NCBI GenBank assembly: GCA_018806915.1
Contig: JAGKQI010000099.1
Coordinates: 682,001 to 746,000 of the forward strand
Length of the DNA: 64,000 bases
Direction: 5' to 3'
DNA from: Phytophthora colocasiae
Lineage: Eukaryota; Oomycota; Peronosporomycetes; Peronosporales; Peronosporaceae
Positions 21,050 to 29,824 of this stretch are shown in pieces. The notes beneath the pieces are model-generated. The model had not been told where the DNA came from. It searched no databases and saw only the letters and a program-made list of their open reading frames with translations. The number at the start of each line of letters is the position of its first letter. Position 1 is the stretch's first letter. The position numbers and the translations under genes are program-made.

Positions 21050-23179
21050 ATGTCAGCAGACGCTCCTTCGACGTTCACGGCGCCTCCACCAGGCAACACC
21101 TCGGTTGAGGGCGACACTGGTGGCGCTGAGTCGCACCAGGACGACACGGCAGTGACAGGGGGTCCAGATAGCGTTGTTGATGAGGGGAGACATGGTGCCG
21201 AGGGCACGGAGGCTTGCCCGCCCGCAGGTGGAGGCGGAGGCGTCCCTGAGGACGATGATGAGCCACTCAATCGCGTCTACCCGAAGTTTGTCACGCACAA
21301 GAGTGCGGAGGAGTTCGGGCTGTCCGAGGGCACCGCGTTCGGAAGTGAATCTTCGCGTCCCATCTACTTCAAGACCCCTCCATCCCACGAGCGCGACGAC
21401 AACTTGCAAGTGGTCGGCGTTCCAGCTTCAACAGTGCATCGTGATGGCAACAGTTTTCTTCGGAACGGCTATGGCGGTTTGGAAGTCCTGATGCATTCTG
21501 AGAAGCTGTCCACCAGGGAAATGGCAGTGCTACACGACTTCTGCGCCAGTCATCTGGACCTTCGGGAATTCATCCTGACACCTCGGCCAGCTTCGCTTCC
21601 GGATGACCAGCTTCACGCACTTCTGGATAGCGTCTCCGTCAAGAGGGAGATCGCCAGCCTTGTTTCGGAGTACGACCCTGAGCATCTCGCGCAGCGCGTC
21701 TTTGGAACCGTCTCTGCTCTTCGGAAAGTCATCCAGAAGTGCATCCGGACGCAGTCACTGCTCGAAGATCAGGATCCGGATCTCGTCAATGTCGGCAGGG
21801 TTCACGATGAGCTCGCCGAGCTCCGTCGGGACTACCAGTTGGTAACAAGTCATCTGGATCTTCGACACGCGGAAGCTGTCTCTGAGAAAGAAGAGGCTCT
21901 CCAGAACGCCCGTGACGACATCAAGCACCTGATGGAGGAGCATGACCGCGACAAGAGGGGTCTCCGGAAGCAGGTCGAAGATCTCACGAAGCGTTTGGAT
22001 GATGCCCGGACGCAGAATCGCCTTCTGGAACACCGCATCCAGAAACTGGCCTTTAATGCTGTCGACGTCATGAACTTCCTTGGCGCCGGCGAAGGACAGT
22101 CGAATGTCACTGTGAACTGGCAACGGCTTCTGGAACTCCTGAAGCACTTTCAGAACGGCACAACTGTTCCTTCGGAATGGCGTACAGTCATCAGTGTCAT
22201 CGCCACGGATGACCCAGGACACACTTCGGCCCCTTTCGTCGAACTGCATCCTTCTCACGGAAGTGATGACGGTGATGCCAAGGAGAGCGATTCGTCGTCG
22301 TATCTGGATCTGAGTCGTGGTTCTTCTGGCGCACCTGCATCCGGAAATCCAAGTTCCAAGTCTTCTTCCAAGCGCAAGCGTTCCAGTTCCGGATTCAAGT
22401 CTTCGAAGAAGGTCCCAAGGGCTCCCGACGTGATTCAGGCTCGTCCTTCTGAGTGGATTAAACATTCGGATGACGACTGTCGGAGTGACAAATATCCTCT
22501 AGTCTGGACGGAGAAGCAAGCTCGAGAGTCCTTGACGGACTACCCGGTTGTCTGGAGAGACTTGCGTCTGGATCTTCAGAAACTCATGATGTCTGGAGTC
22601 AAGTATACCGGGGCTCTGGAATGGATTCGTGAAGACCGTGCAGTTCACGTGGCTTTCCAGTTGAAACCTCTCGTGGAGATGCTCACTCGGATGATGTTCT
22701 GGAACAAGTTGGATGACATTCCGTGGACCAAGTACGTCCCACGTCGGTACTTCCAGATGGCTGAAGGTGTTCTCGATGGACTTCAGGATGAAGGTATCGA
22801 GCCAGAGTACTGGGGACCTCTTGTGGATGGAGAAGACGACGTCGAAGATCCGGATCCGGAAGCCTTGGTTACGGAAACGGTGGATGACAAGACAGTGGAT
22901 GAAGACTTCATTCCAGATGAGACAGAGGTGGTGCATCCAGATGATGATCAGGGCCACTCAAGTTCCTCTCGCCGTGATCCTGACGTTCAGTCTCCGAAAT
23001 CCAAGCGTCGTCGTTCCAACCGCTCTCCCAAGTCAGCATCCAGGGGCTATCGTGCACATGACCGGTCAACCTCCTATCTAGCTGCCAAAGACTTTGGGAA
23101 CCTGACAAGACTCGACAAGCAGACCATCGAGAATCCGACCGAGGAGTGGCATCTTGGCTCCACTACGGAGTTCGTATGA
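21050..23179 (+). CDS. Antisense ORF 1 of the Gypsy element, 709 aa
   Basis: It runs opposite to gag-pol. From ATG 21050: an acidic, Pro/Gly-rich N-terminus; a middle region with a long coiled coil (around residues 280-350, EAVSEKEEALQNARDDIKHL); a Ser/Lys stretch resembling a nuclear signal (SKSSSKRKRSSSGFKSSKK); a folded-looking domain (about 470-580, DYPVVWRDLRLDLQKLM, WNKLDDIPWTKYVPRRYF); an acidic tail; and a second basic cluster (KSKRRRSNRSPKSASRG). I recognise no known family. Additional antisense ORFs are known in plant and other Gypsy elements, with unknown function. It converges with pol, leaving about 260 bases between them. Confidence 0.75.
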   Translation: MSADAPSTFTAPPPGNTSVEGDTGGAESHQDDTAVTGGPDSVVDEGRHGAEGTEACPPAGGGGGVPEDDDEPLNRVYPKFVTHKSAEEFGLSEGTAFGSESSRPIYFKTPPSHERDDNLQVVGVPASTVHRDGNSFLRNGYGGLEVLMHSEKLSTREMAVLHDFCASHLDLREFILTPRPASLPDDQLHALLDSVSVKREIASLVSEYDPEHLAQRVFGTVSALRKVIQKCIRTQSLLEDQDPDLVNVGRVHDELAELRRDYQLVTSHLDLRHAEAVSEKEEALQNARDDIKHLMEEHDRDKRGLRKQVEDLTKRLDDARTQNRLLEHRIQKLAFNAVDVMNFLGAGEGQSNVTVNWQRLLELLKHFQNGTTVPSEWRTVISVIATDDPGHTSAPFVELHPSHGSDDGDAKESDSSSYLDLSRGSSGAPASGNPSSKSSSKRKRSSSGFKSSKKVPRAPDVIQARPSEWIKHSDDDCRSDKYPLVWTEKQARESLTDYPVVWRDLRLDLQKLMMSGVKYTGALEWIREDRAVHVAFQLKPLVEMLTRMMFWNKLDDIPWTKYVPRRYFQMAEGVLDGLQDEGIEPEYWGPLVDGEDDVEDPDPEALVTETVDDKTVDEDFIPDETEVVHPDDDQGHSSSSRRDPDVQSPKSKRRRSNRSPKSASRGYRAHDRSTSYLAAKDFGNLTRLDKQTIENPTEEWHLGSTTEFV

Positions 23180-23874
23180 AGAAGGGAGATCCGACGTCCA
23201 CAGCGACCACTCAGACTCTCGGGTTTCCGGATTCCGCTCCCAACAGGTTTGATTTCGACCTTCTGAAAGAGCGCTTCGTGATCCGGGCGTCCGAGCTTCC
23301 TCCGCTTCTGGATGAACGTCCTTGGGAACACGCATACAGTTGTCGGCCTCGGGATCTACTCTTCCATAAGCGCAGCGATCTGGATGCGAACGCCTTGGAG
23401 GCTCTTGACACCTGGCTTTCTTTCGTGAGCGGTCATCTCCAGGCCTTCTGGGAATAAACTCATTGGCTCACGTTCGACACTTCCGAAGCTGTGCATCCGA
23501 AGCTCGTGCGGATCTACTCCGAGCGATCGAAGCGCCACTCGTCCCTTAGGAAGAAGGCGATCCCGTTGCTCCAGAAGATCTCTTCCAAGCTTCCAAAATC
23601 CATCTGGAATGAGACGTGCGTCTGGAAGTACCCTGCGAAACTCTGTCACTGGATCCTGATGGATCCAGAACACTTCAAGCCTGGGACTTCGGAACCATAC
23701 TCGCTCAAGGAACAGCTTGGGATTCTGGATGCCATGGAGCCTGCACGTGTTCAGTGGAGCTTCTCCACTTCGGATCAGGATCGCATTGCTCATCTTCCAC
23801 CGGAAGTCCAAAGCACCCTGATTCCTGCGGATCAGCGCATCCGGATCGATGCCCTTTGGAACTACGGAAACTAG
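23176..23874 (+). CDS. Antisense ORF 2, with one in-frame stop
   Basis: Its ATG (23176) overlaps the TGA of antisense ORF 1 as ATGA, an arrangement that can couple termination to re-initiation. The frame is open to TAA at 23455-23457, then open again in the same frame to TAG at 23872-23874. The two parts read like one protein (ELPPLLDERPWEHAYSCRPR; then VWKYPAKLCHWILMDPEHF). No known family. The TAA may be a mutation, a readthrough site or a true end. Confidence 0.55.
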
Positions 23875-24138
23875 GAGGTGTAGTTCAGATCGAGTGAGTC
23901 TTCCAATTCTCCATGTTTTCCATACGTAATTCGTCACTAATCACTCGTAATACACCTCACTTCTCCGAAAGTCAGCTTTTGTTCATCTCCTTCATATCCA
24001 TCCTTCTGAAACCCAGGATTCCAAAGTTCCATCATAATCCGAAATCAGTTTCCAATCGTAATCAAATCAAAGTTCAATCGGTAGTCACAGTTCAGGAATC
24101 CCCTTCTCAAAACTTCTCGGATGATAGCATCCGGAAGT

Positions 24139-27100
24139 CTAGACTTGGGGATGGTCGTCCCCGGCTTGCATAGCCTGGAACCTCGCTCGCGCCCTTGCCC
24201 CTTGATTAAATTCGTAAAGAAGGGCACCGCAGCTTAACTGTGACACTGGAAGCCATTCCGGATCCGGATAGCCTTTCCATTTGACCAGGTATTCCCGATT
24301 CCTTTTCGACGTCCGAGTACGTTTAGACCATCGAAGATCCAAAATCTTTTCGACTTCGTACTCGTTCTCTTCGGCATCCGGATTCCAACTGTCTTCCGGA
24401 AGCAAGGCAGCGTCAAAGTCATCGTCCTCGTCCACTTGGATCTCCATGGTAGGACGTTTCGGGAAGAGTGCTCGGGGTTTCAAACGGCTGATATGCACCC
24501 AAGGGTTGACACGATATCCCGTGCCCTCGACCTTAAGTTTCACACGGAAGTCCTGATACACTTCAGCAATCCGGAATGGTCCATGCCACATGTGGGCCAG
24601 TTTCCTACTTAGCCCAGTCTGGACTTTCGGAATATATAACCACACGGAATCGCCTTCCGAAAATCCGGATTTCAGCCTTTCCGAAAGCTCTTTCCACTTT
24701 TGCGTTTGGATTTTGGAACGGTGACGCTTGGCTTTCTTCTGAAGTCCTTCTGCAAAAGCCACAGCGTAGCTGTAGTCCCTCTGCATTTTTTGTCTCCATT
24801 CGTACGCTGACCTTTCAGGAATACTATGTGGCTTTGGACCCAGCATTGCTGAAATTGTACTCTGGGCGTCCCAACCATGAATTAGATAGAAGGGGGTTTC
24901 CAGGCGCGTTGCATCGAAAGAGGTATTTAGAGCGAACATCAGCCTTTCCACATGGTCATCCCAATCACTTTGATCCGCTTCCATAATATACGCCCGGATG
25001 CTTCGAACTACCGTCTGAACGGAACGTTCCTGCTGGCCATTTGCCTGCGGACGGTATCCCAATGTTGCCCTTTGGAGACTCCCAAGTAGATTCCGGAAGC
25101 ACTCGAAGACGGCACTCATGAATCGGGGATCCTGATCGTGTCGGATCAGGGAACTTGATCCAAACTTCTGGAATACCACTTGTTCATACACTTCTGCAAC
25201 ATCTTGGGCAGTCGTCGAAGACATGGGCTTGCACATCACGTATCCGGAAAACATATCCTGAAACAGGAGTAGGAAAGTGTTTCCGCGTGCGGATTTTGGA
25301 AGGTGCGTCACGAAATCCATCGAGACAACTTCGAAAGGACATGATGGCTCGATATTTCCAGGTGACGGACCTGGATTCGGAGGCCGTCCCTTTCCGGATG
25401 CACAATCCACACACTCCTTCACATGACGTTCCACATCTGCATACATTCCAGGCCAATAGTATTCCGAAAGCAATTTCTCATGAGTCCTCCGGATGCCCTG
25501 GTGTCCACCTTGGAAATCTTCGTGGGCATAGTGAAGCATATCAGAACGTAAGGATTCCGGAACCACCAATCGAAGTTCTCCCAGAAAATCTCGAGGTCGC
25601 TTCTGGGTGACTGTGGACATCCTGAAGAGAATGTTTCTGGAATCCAAAGTGAACAAGTCAGCAACCTTTGCAATCTTCCGGAGACGTTTATGCGAAAACC
25701 TCTGGAAATCCCCCTTCAGGAACGCCTTCAGCTCAGACAGGTATTCGTCGGCATCCTGATGGACCTTGATCCGTCTCCTACGCTCGGCTTGAAGTTCCAA
25801 TGGTCCCATCGGAGGGGCATCCGGATCGTTTCCTTCTGGATCCCCAGCTTCCGCAATGACAGCCATCACTCGCGCAGACTCTGGTAACGGTTCCGAATCT
25901 GGTCCGGGAAGGTCGTTGTCATCCGGGATTCTGGATTCCTGAATCTGAATATCTGAAGGATGGGCCTCCGACAGTTCTGATTTCACCAACTTCTCTTGGA
26001 TTTTAGAAACAAGTTCCAAATGCCTCAGGTCACTTTCGTCGGAAACCTCCAAGGATTCTCCTTGAACCAATGTCTTGGTCGTCAGGTAGTCGGCAGCCTG
26101 ATTGTACTCTCGTTTGAGATGCACAAATCTGACCTTCTGAAATCTGGATTTCAGAATTTCCGCTTCCGCAAGGTGTTTCTGAAGATGTGGTTGGTTACAG
26201 TTGATCAGTCCTTGTACTTGCTGAATCACAATTCTGGAATCTCCCACAACCACCAAATCCTGAATGCCTCTTCCAGATGCCATATTCATGCCCTTCAGAA
26301 GTCCATGGTACTCAGCGTCATTCACGGTGACGTCATCCAGAATGAAACCTCGGGCTTCCAGAACCTTCCATCCAGGTAGCTTCCAGAGAACACACCCGCA
26401 ACTTCCTTTCCGGGTGGAAGTCTTGGCAGCACCATCGAAACTCAGGATAACACCTTCGTAGTTCGCTTCCAACATCTCGATGCTCACTACTGGCGGCTTT
26501 CGGATGCGTCCTTTCGAAGGGATCAGGGATTCCGAAATTTTATCCAGATGCTCTCGTGGGGTTATCCCAGCACCCATTATCGCAGCCAACCCGTATTCGT
26601 CCCTTTGAACCTTCCGGATATCCAGATTCCAATGTGAAAGTGCAAGTCCCCAAGGAACACACCTACCATCAGCAGACTTCGAGGTGATGACCCACTTCAG
26701 GACGGAGTATCGGGTGTACACAATCAGTTCGGACTGCTCGATCAGCGTTCGGAAGACCTGAAGTACTCTCAGGATCGCAATGACCTCCTTTTCCGCAATA
26801 TGATAACGGATTTCGGAATCATTCAGGACGCGGCCAGTATACCGGACAGGGTGGATCACACCGTCGTATTCCTGACCGAGGACAGCACATGCGGCCCATG
26901 CATTGGCATGCGGAATGATCACGAATGGTCGATTTCTATCAGGATGCCGAAGCAATGGGGTCGAGACGATCTTGTGCTTCAGGATTCCAAATGCCTCCTT
27001 CGCCTGATCCAAATTCCTTCCCGCCCTGATCTGCTCATCCGAAAGTTCATAGAGAACAGCGGCAATAACCGGGAAGTCTTCAATGAATTTGTGATAGTAG

Positions 27101-28668
27101 TTCAGGCTTCCGAGGAACGACTGCACCCCTTTCAGGGTCTCCGGAAACAGAAGATCCAAAACACCTTTTGCAATCTTCGGGGTAGCTCGGATTCCTTCAG
27201 CACTGATTTCGTGGGACAGGTACGGGATGGTTAGCTTTCCAAATTCACTCTTCGGGAGGCTCACCGAGATGTTCCAATAACGCAGCCTGAATAGTAGTGC
27301 ATCCAGATCTTCACATAACTGATCCCAAGTCGGCGCGCCGCGAGCGATATCGTCGATATACGAACTGCGTCCCAGTACCGGGTTCATCTGTGAAGGAGCT
27401 GGGATATTCCTCTGGAACACGGTCATTGTATCTGAGAGAATTGGCACTTGGGTTCCTGAAGGGGAACTTCCGGATTCCAAACTTCCGGAATCCAGATTCT
27501 TAGATGGAGTCAACTTCAGAAAATCCAAGACTTCCTGATCCACTTCTGCTTCCTCTTCCGGGGATAGGCGCACAAACCCCCACAAGCAGTTATTGATTAC
27601 TGCCTGATATACCAAAGGGGCGTTCTTCAAACCGAATGGCATCCGGATCCACTGAAAGTGTCCAAAGGGGCACACGAAAGCGGAGATCAGCTTGGCACGT
27701 TCAGACATCCTGATAGCCCAGAATCCACTGGCCATATCCAAACTCATGAACCACATTGCGCTTTCGAAGCCAATCAGGAGATCGTCAATCAGGGGAAGCG
27801 GATAGTTGGATAACACAATAAATCCGTTTACCACTCGATAGTCAATACACATCCGGATGTCAACACCGTTCTTCTTCAGGACAATAACAATCGGGGATGC
27901 CCATGGAGATTCCGAGTGCTCGATCAATCCAGTTTCCAAAAGCTTCTTCAGAAGTTCGTACACTTTGACCGCTAAGTGAGGAGCGATAGAACGTGGGCGT
28001 TGCGCGACAGGTTTAGCCGTTCCAACATCCAGATCGCAAATCACATCTCTGGCGGGGGCTGGAGCTGCATTTCCGTCGCCCAGAAAGATACTGCGATGCC
28101 GTTTCAGGATTCCTCGAAGCTTTCGCTCTTCTTCTGGAGTAGTCTTTCCGGGTTCTCCCACATCTGCCTTCTCGATATCACACTTCGGGCTTAGCTCGTG
28201 TACTTCCGGAAGCATGACGAGTTGATCCTTCAAGTGTGACAACATATCACTCCCTTCATGCACATACACAGCTGGTTCCAAGGCGAGCTCTTCCGCATTC
28301 AGATGCAGACACCTGACAAACTTCGTTTCCAGCTTCAGGATGGCCTTCTTCACAACTTCCAGATTAAATTGTCTTCCTGATGGATCCGTTCCAGAATCCT
28401 CTTCTGCGTCAGGCAAACCGTCTGGAATCTCGTCCGTTGGCACACTCTCATCCATGGAGATCGCATCAAACCACTCGTCACCATCGGAATCCAGAAAACC
28501 ATCGCCTTCTGGAACCTGTTGTCTTCCTGAAGTCTCATTCGAAATTCTTTCCCGATGTTCATTTACAGTCAATATGCTATCAGGATTCTGGAATTCCGAA
28601 ACGACGGCATCTGGAAGTGACCTTTCACCTTTCTGAATGTCCTTCGGGGGATCTTGTAGTCGAACCAT
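24139..28668 (-). CDS. Gypsy pol: RT, RNase H, second RNase H, integrase, chromodomain
   Basis: It has 1509 codons. RT spans about residues 190-490 with SPWASPIVIVLKKNG, CIDYRVVNGF, MPFGLKNAP and the catalytic YIDD at ~437-440. The RT-linked RNase H follows (~560-680). A second RNase H domain with ILSFDGAAKTS, NDAEYHGLLKGM and VVGDSRIVIQQV is at ~740-880. Integrase has the HHCC finger (HEDFQGGHQGIRRTH...CVDC) and the D-D-E core (Asp in SMDFVTHL ~1118, Asp in HDQDPRF, Glu in ANGQQERSVQ). A chromodomain (YEVEKILDLRWSKR, YLVKWKGYPDPEWLP) ends the protein at ~1435-1490 and would steer insertion to marked chromatin. All catalytic motifs look intact. Confidence 0.93.
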   Translation of the reverse strand: MVRLQDPPKDIQKGERSLPDAVVSEFQNPDSILTVNEHRERISNETSGRQQVPEGDGFLDSDGDEWFDAISMDESVPTDEIPDGLPDAEEDSGTDPSGRQFNLEVVKKAILKLETKFVRCLHLNAEELALEPAVYVHEGSDMLSHLKDQLVMLPEVHELSPKCDIEKADVGEPGKTTPEEERKLRGILKRHRSIFLGDGNAAPAPARDVICDLDVGTAKPVAQRPRSIAPHLAVKVYELLKKLLETGLIEHSESPWASPIVIVLKKNGVDIRMCIDYRVVNGFIVLSNYPLPLIDDLLIGFESAMWFMSLDMASGFWAIRMSERAKLISAFVCPFGHFQWIRMPFGLKNAPLVYQAVINNCLWGFVRLSPEEEAEVDQEVLDFLKLTPSKNLDSGSLESGSSPSGTQVPILSDTMTVFQRNIPAPSQMNPVLGRSSYIDDIARGAPTWDQLCEDLDALLFRLRYWNISVSLPKSEFGKLTIPYLSHEISAEGIRATPKIAKGVLDLLFPETLKGVQSFLGSLNYYHKFIEDFPVIAAVLYELSDEQIRAGRNLDQAKEAFGILKHKIVSTPLLRHPDRNRPFVIIPHANAWAACAVLGQEYDGVIHPVRYTGRVLNDSEIRYHIAEKEVIAILRVLQVFRTLIEQSELIVYTRYSVLKWVITSKSADGRCVPWGLALSHWNLDIRKVQRDEYGLAAIMGAGITPREHLDKISESLIPSKGRIRKPPVVSIEMLEANYEGVILSFDGAAKTSTRKGSCGCVLWKLPGWKVLEARGFILDDVTVNDAEYHGLLKGMNMASGRGIQDLVVVGDSRIVIQQVQGLINCNQPHLQKHLAEAEILKSRFQKVRFVHLKREYNQAADYLTTKTLVQGESLEVSDESDLRHLELVSKIQEKLVKSELSEAHPSDIQIQESRIPDDNDLPGPDSEPLPESARVMAVIAEAGDPEGNDPDAPPMGPLELQAERRRRIKVHQDADEYLSELKAFLKGDFQRFSHKRLRKIAKVADLFTLDSRNILFRMSTVTQKRPRDFLGELRLVVPESLRSDMLHYAHEDFQGGHQGIRRTHEKLLSEYYWPGMYADVERHVKECVDCASGKGRPPNPGPSPGNIEPSCPFEVVSMDFVTHLPKSARGNTFLLLFQDMFSGYVMCKPMSSTTAQDVAEVYEQVVFQKFGSSSLIRHDQDPRFMSAVFECFRNLLGSLQRATLGYRPQANGQQERSVQTVVRSIRAYIMEADQSDWDDHVERLMFALNTSFDATRLETPFYLIHGWDAQSTISAMLGPKPHSIPERSAYEWRQKMQRDYSYAVAFAEGLQKKAKRHRSKIQTQKWKELSERLKSGFSEGDSVWLYIPKVQTGLSRKLAHMWHGPFRIAEVYQDFRVKLKVEGTGYRVNPWVHISRLKPRALFPKRPTMEIQVDEDDDFDAALLPEDSWNPDAEENEYEVEKILDLRWSKRTRTSKRNREYLVKWKGYPDPEWLPVSQLSCGALLYEFNQGARARARFQAMQAGDDHPQV

Positions 28669-28696
28669 GCGGACTTCAGAACCACCCTGGGAGGTC

Positions 28697-28706
28697 TCAT
28701 CAAAAG
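28697..28706 (-). promoter_or_regulatory. Candidate +1 frameshift site, protease/pol
   Basis: The protease frame ends AAC TTT TGA. Skipping one T gives GAT GAG ACC, the pol frame, which is open from here into the ATG at 28668. UUU-UGA resembles the +1 sites of antizyme genes. It may instead be a plain frame break. Confidence 0.45.
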
Positions 28707-29761
28707 TTTCTTGGGCCAGGGATATTCCGGCTTCTGGACACTTGGGGTTGGGAAGCTTGGATCGCCTGAAGGTATCTCCGTTGACGTAATACTTCCTGAT
28801 GAGAATTGGTGTTCTCGTAGATCAGGACTTCCCATTCACGATACCTCCGGAGTCCAGGTCTGACGAACCTTCCAAATGGATAGCATCCGTATTCCACAAT
28901 CTGGGCGACCGGGGTGTTTGTGTCGATCCAAACATCCTTATCCGAAATATTTACCACCTTCACAGCGACCGCCCAGGACTTCGCCCCATATATCAGCTGC
29001 GTCACCCAGCGATCACCTCTGCCAGCCCAGACCACTTCACGTTGCGGATTGCTCTGCCCGTAATTAATCCGGACGACAGCCTGTTCACCTGGTCCAAGTA
29101 TCAGGGTTTCCGGACTCCGGACTTCCAAACGTAATCCCTTCTTCTGCTGGTCGAAAGTTCTTCCGGAAAGCATAACGTTTTCTTCATCAGGAAGTTGGAC
29201 CAGTCCTTCACGAATGCACAACCGCACTCCAGCAGAATACATAAAATCCATTCCAAGCAACACGTCAACACCTTCACCAATATTCGCCACCCAAAGTTCC
29301 AGAATGTAAACCACATTGAAACCCAGGGTAAGTTTCACTTCGGTTCGGGCAGTGATGATCGTCGGGACGCCTCCCAATCCGGATACCCGAAGCTGTTTTC
29401 CAAAATCCAGCTTGAGTTTGAGTCTACGCGCAAAATCCAAACTCAGCATGCTCACGGAAGCTCCGGAATCCAGAAGGATGTCTGTCCTGACATTGCTCAC
29501 TGCACCATGCACCATCGCAACTCTCTTCGACGTCTCCGAACGGTGTTCTTCCCACCATCCGTAACTTTCACCAGGCTTCAATCTGAATTCTATTGGAGTG
29601 TCATCCCGATTGTCAGGATTCCAATCATCCGACCTTCCGAAATCATTGTCATCCGGAAGTTTAGAATCTGGAAGGAGAAAGTCGACATCTTGAGTCACAG
29701 TCATGCATTGATGGTTAGCTTGTCGTTTCAACTCTGGACCAACGTACGCTAAGACACACAA
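28700..29761 (-). CDS. Gypsy aspartic protease ORF
   Basis: The retropepsin active site is DILLDSGASVSML (Asp near residue 97) with the partner strand VDVLLGMDFMYSAG. About 350 codons, open upstream of the first ATG. It is in the -1 frame relative to gag and is entered through G-TTA-AAC-TAG at 29815-29824. It ends TTT-TGA at 28700, where a +1 slip would enter the pol frame. It would cleave the Gag and Pol polyproteins. Confidence 0.85.
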   Translation of the reverse strand: MCVLAYVGPELKRQANHQCMTVTQDVDFLLPDSKLPDDNDFGRSDDWNPDNRDDTPIEFRLKPGESYGWWEEHRSETSKRVAMVHGAVSNVRTDILLDSGASVSMLSLDFARRLKLKLDFGKQLRVSGLGGVPTIITARTEVKLTLGFNVVYILELWVANIGEGVDVLLGMDFMYSAGVRLCIREGLVQLPDEENVMLSGRTFDQQKKGLRLEVRSPETLILGPGEQAVVRINYGQSNPQREVVWAGRGDRWVTQLIYGAKSWAVAVKVVNISDKDVWIDTNTPVAQIVEYGCYPFGRFVRPGLRRYREWEVLIYENTNSHQEVLRQRRYLQAIQASQPQVSRSRNIPGPRNF

Positions 29762-29814
29762 TTCTGGGGGTTTCTTGAGCCCGGCGCGTTCTGGATCCCC
29801 ATCCAGCGGGCTTC

Positions 29815-29824
29815 CTAGTTTAAC
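29815..29824 (-). promoter_or_regulatory. Candidate -1 ribosomal frameshift site, gag/protease
   Basis: On the minus strand the bases read G TTA AAC TAG. GTTAAAC is a known functional slippery heptamer type, and the gag stop follows at once. A -1 slip enters the protease frame, which is open across the junction. Whether a stimulatory RNA structure follows was not computed. Confidence 0.6.
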
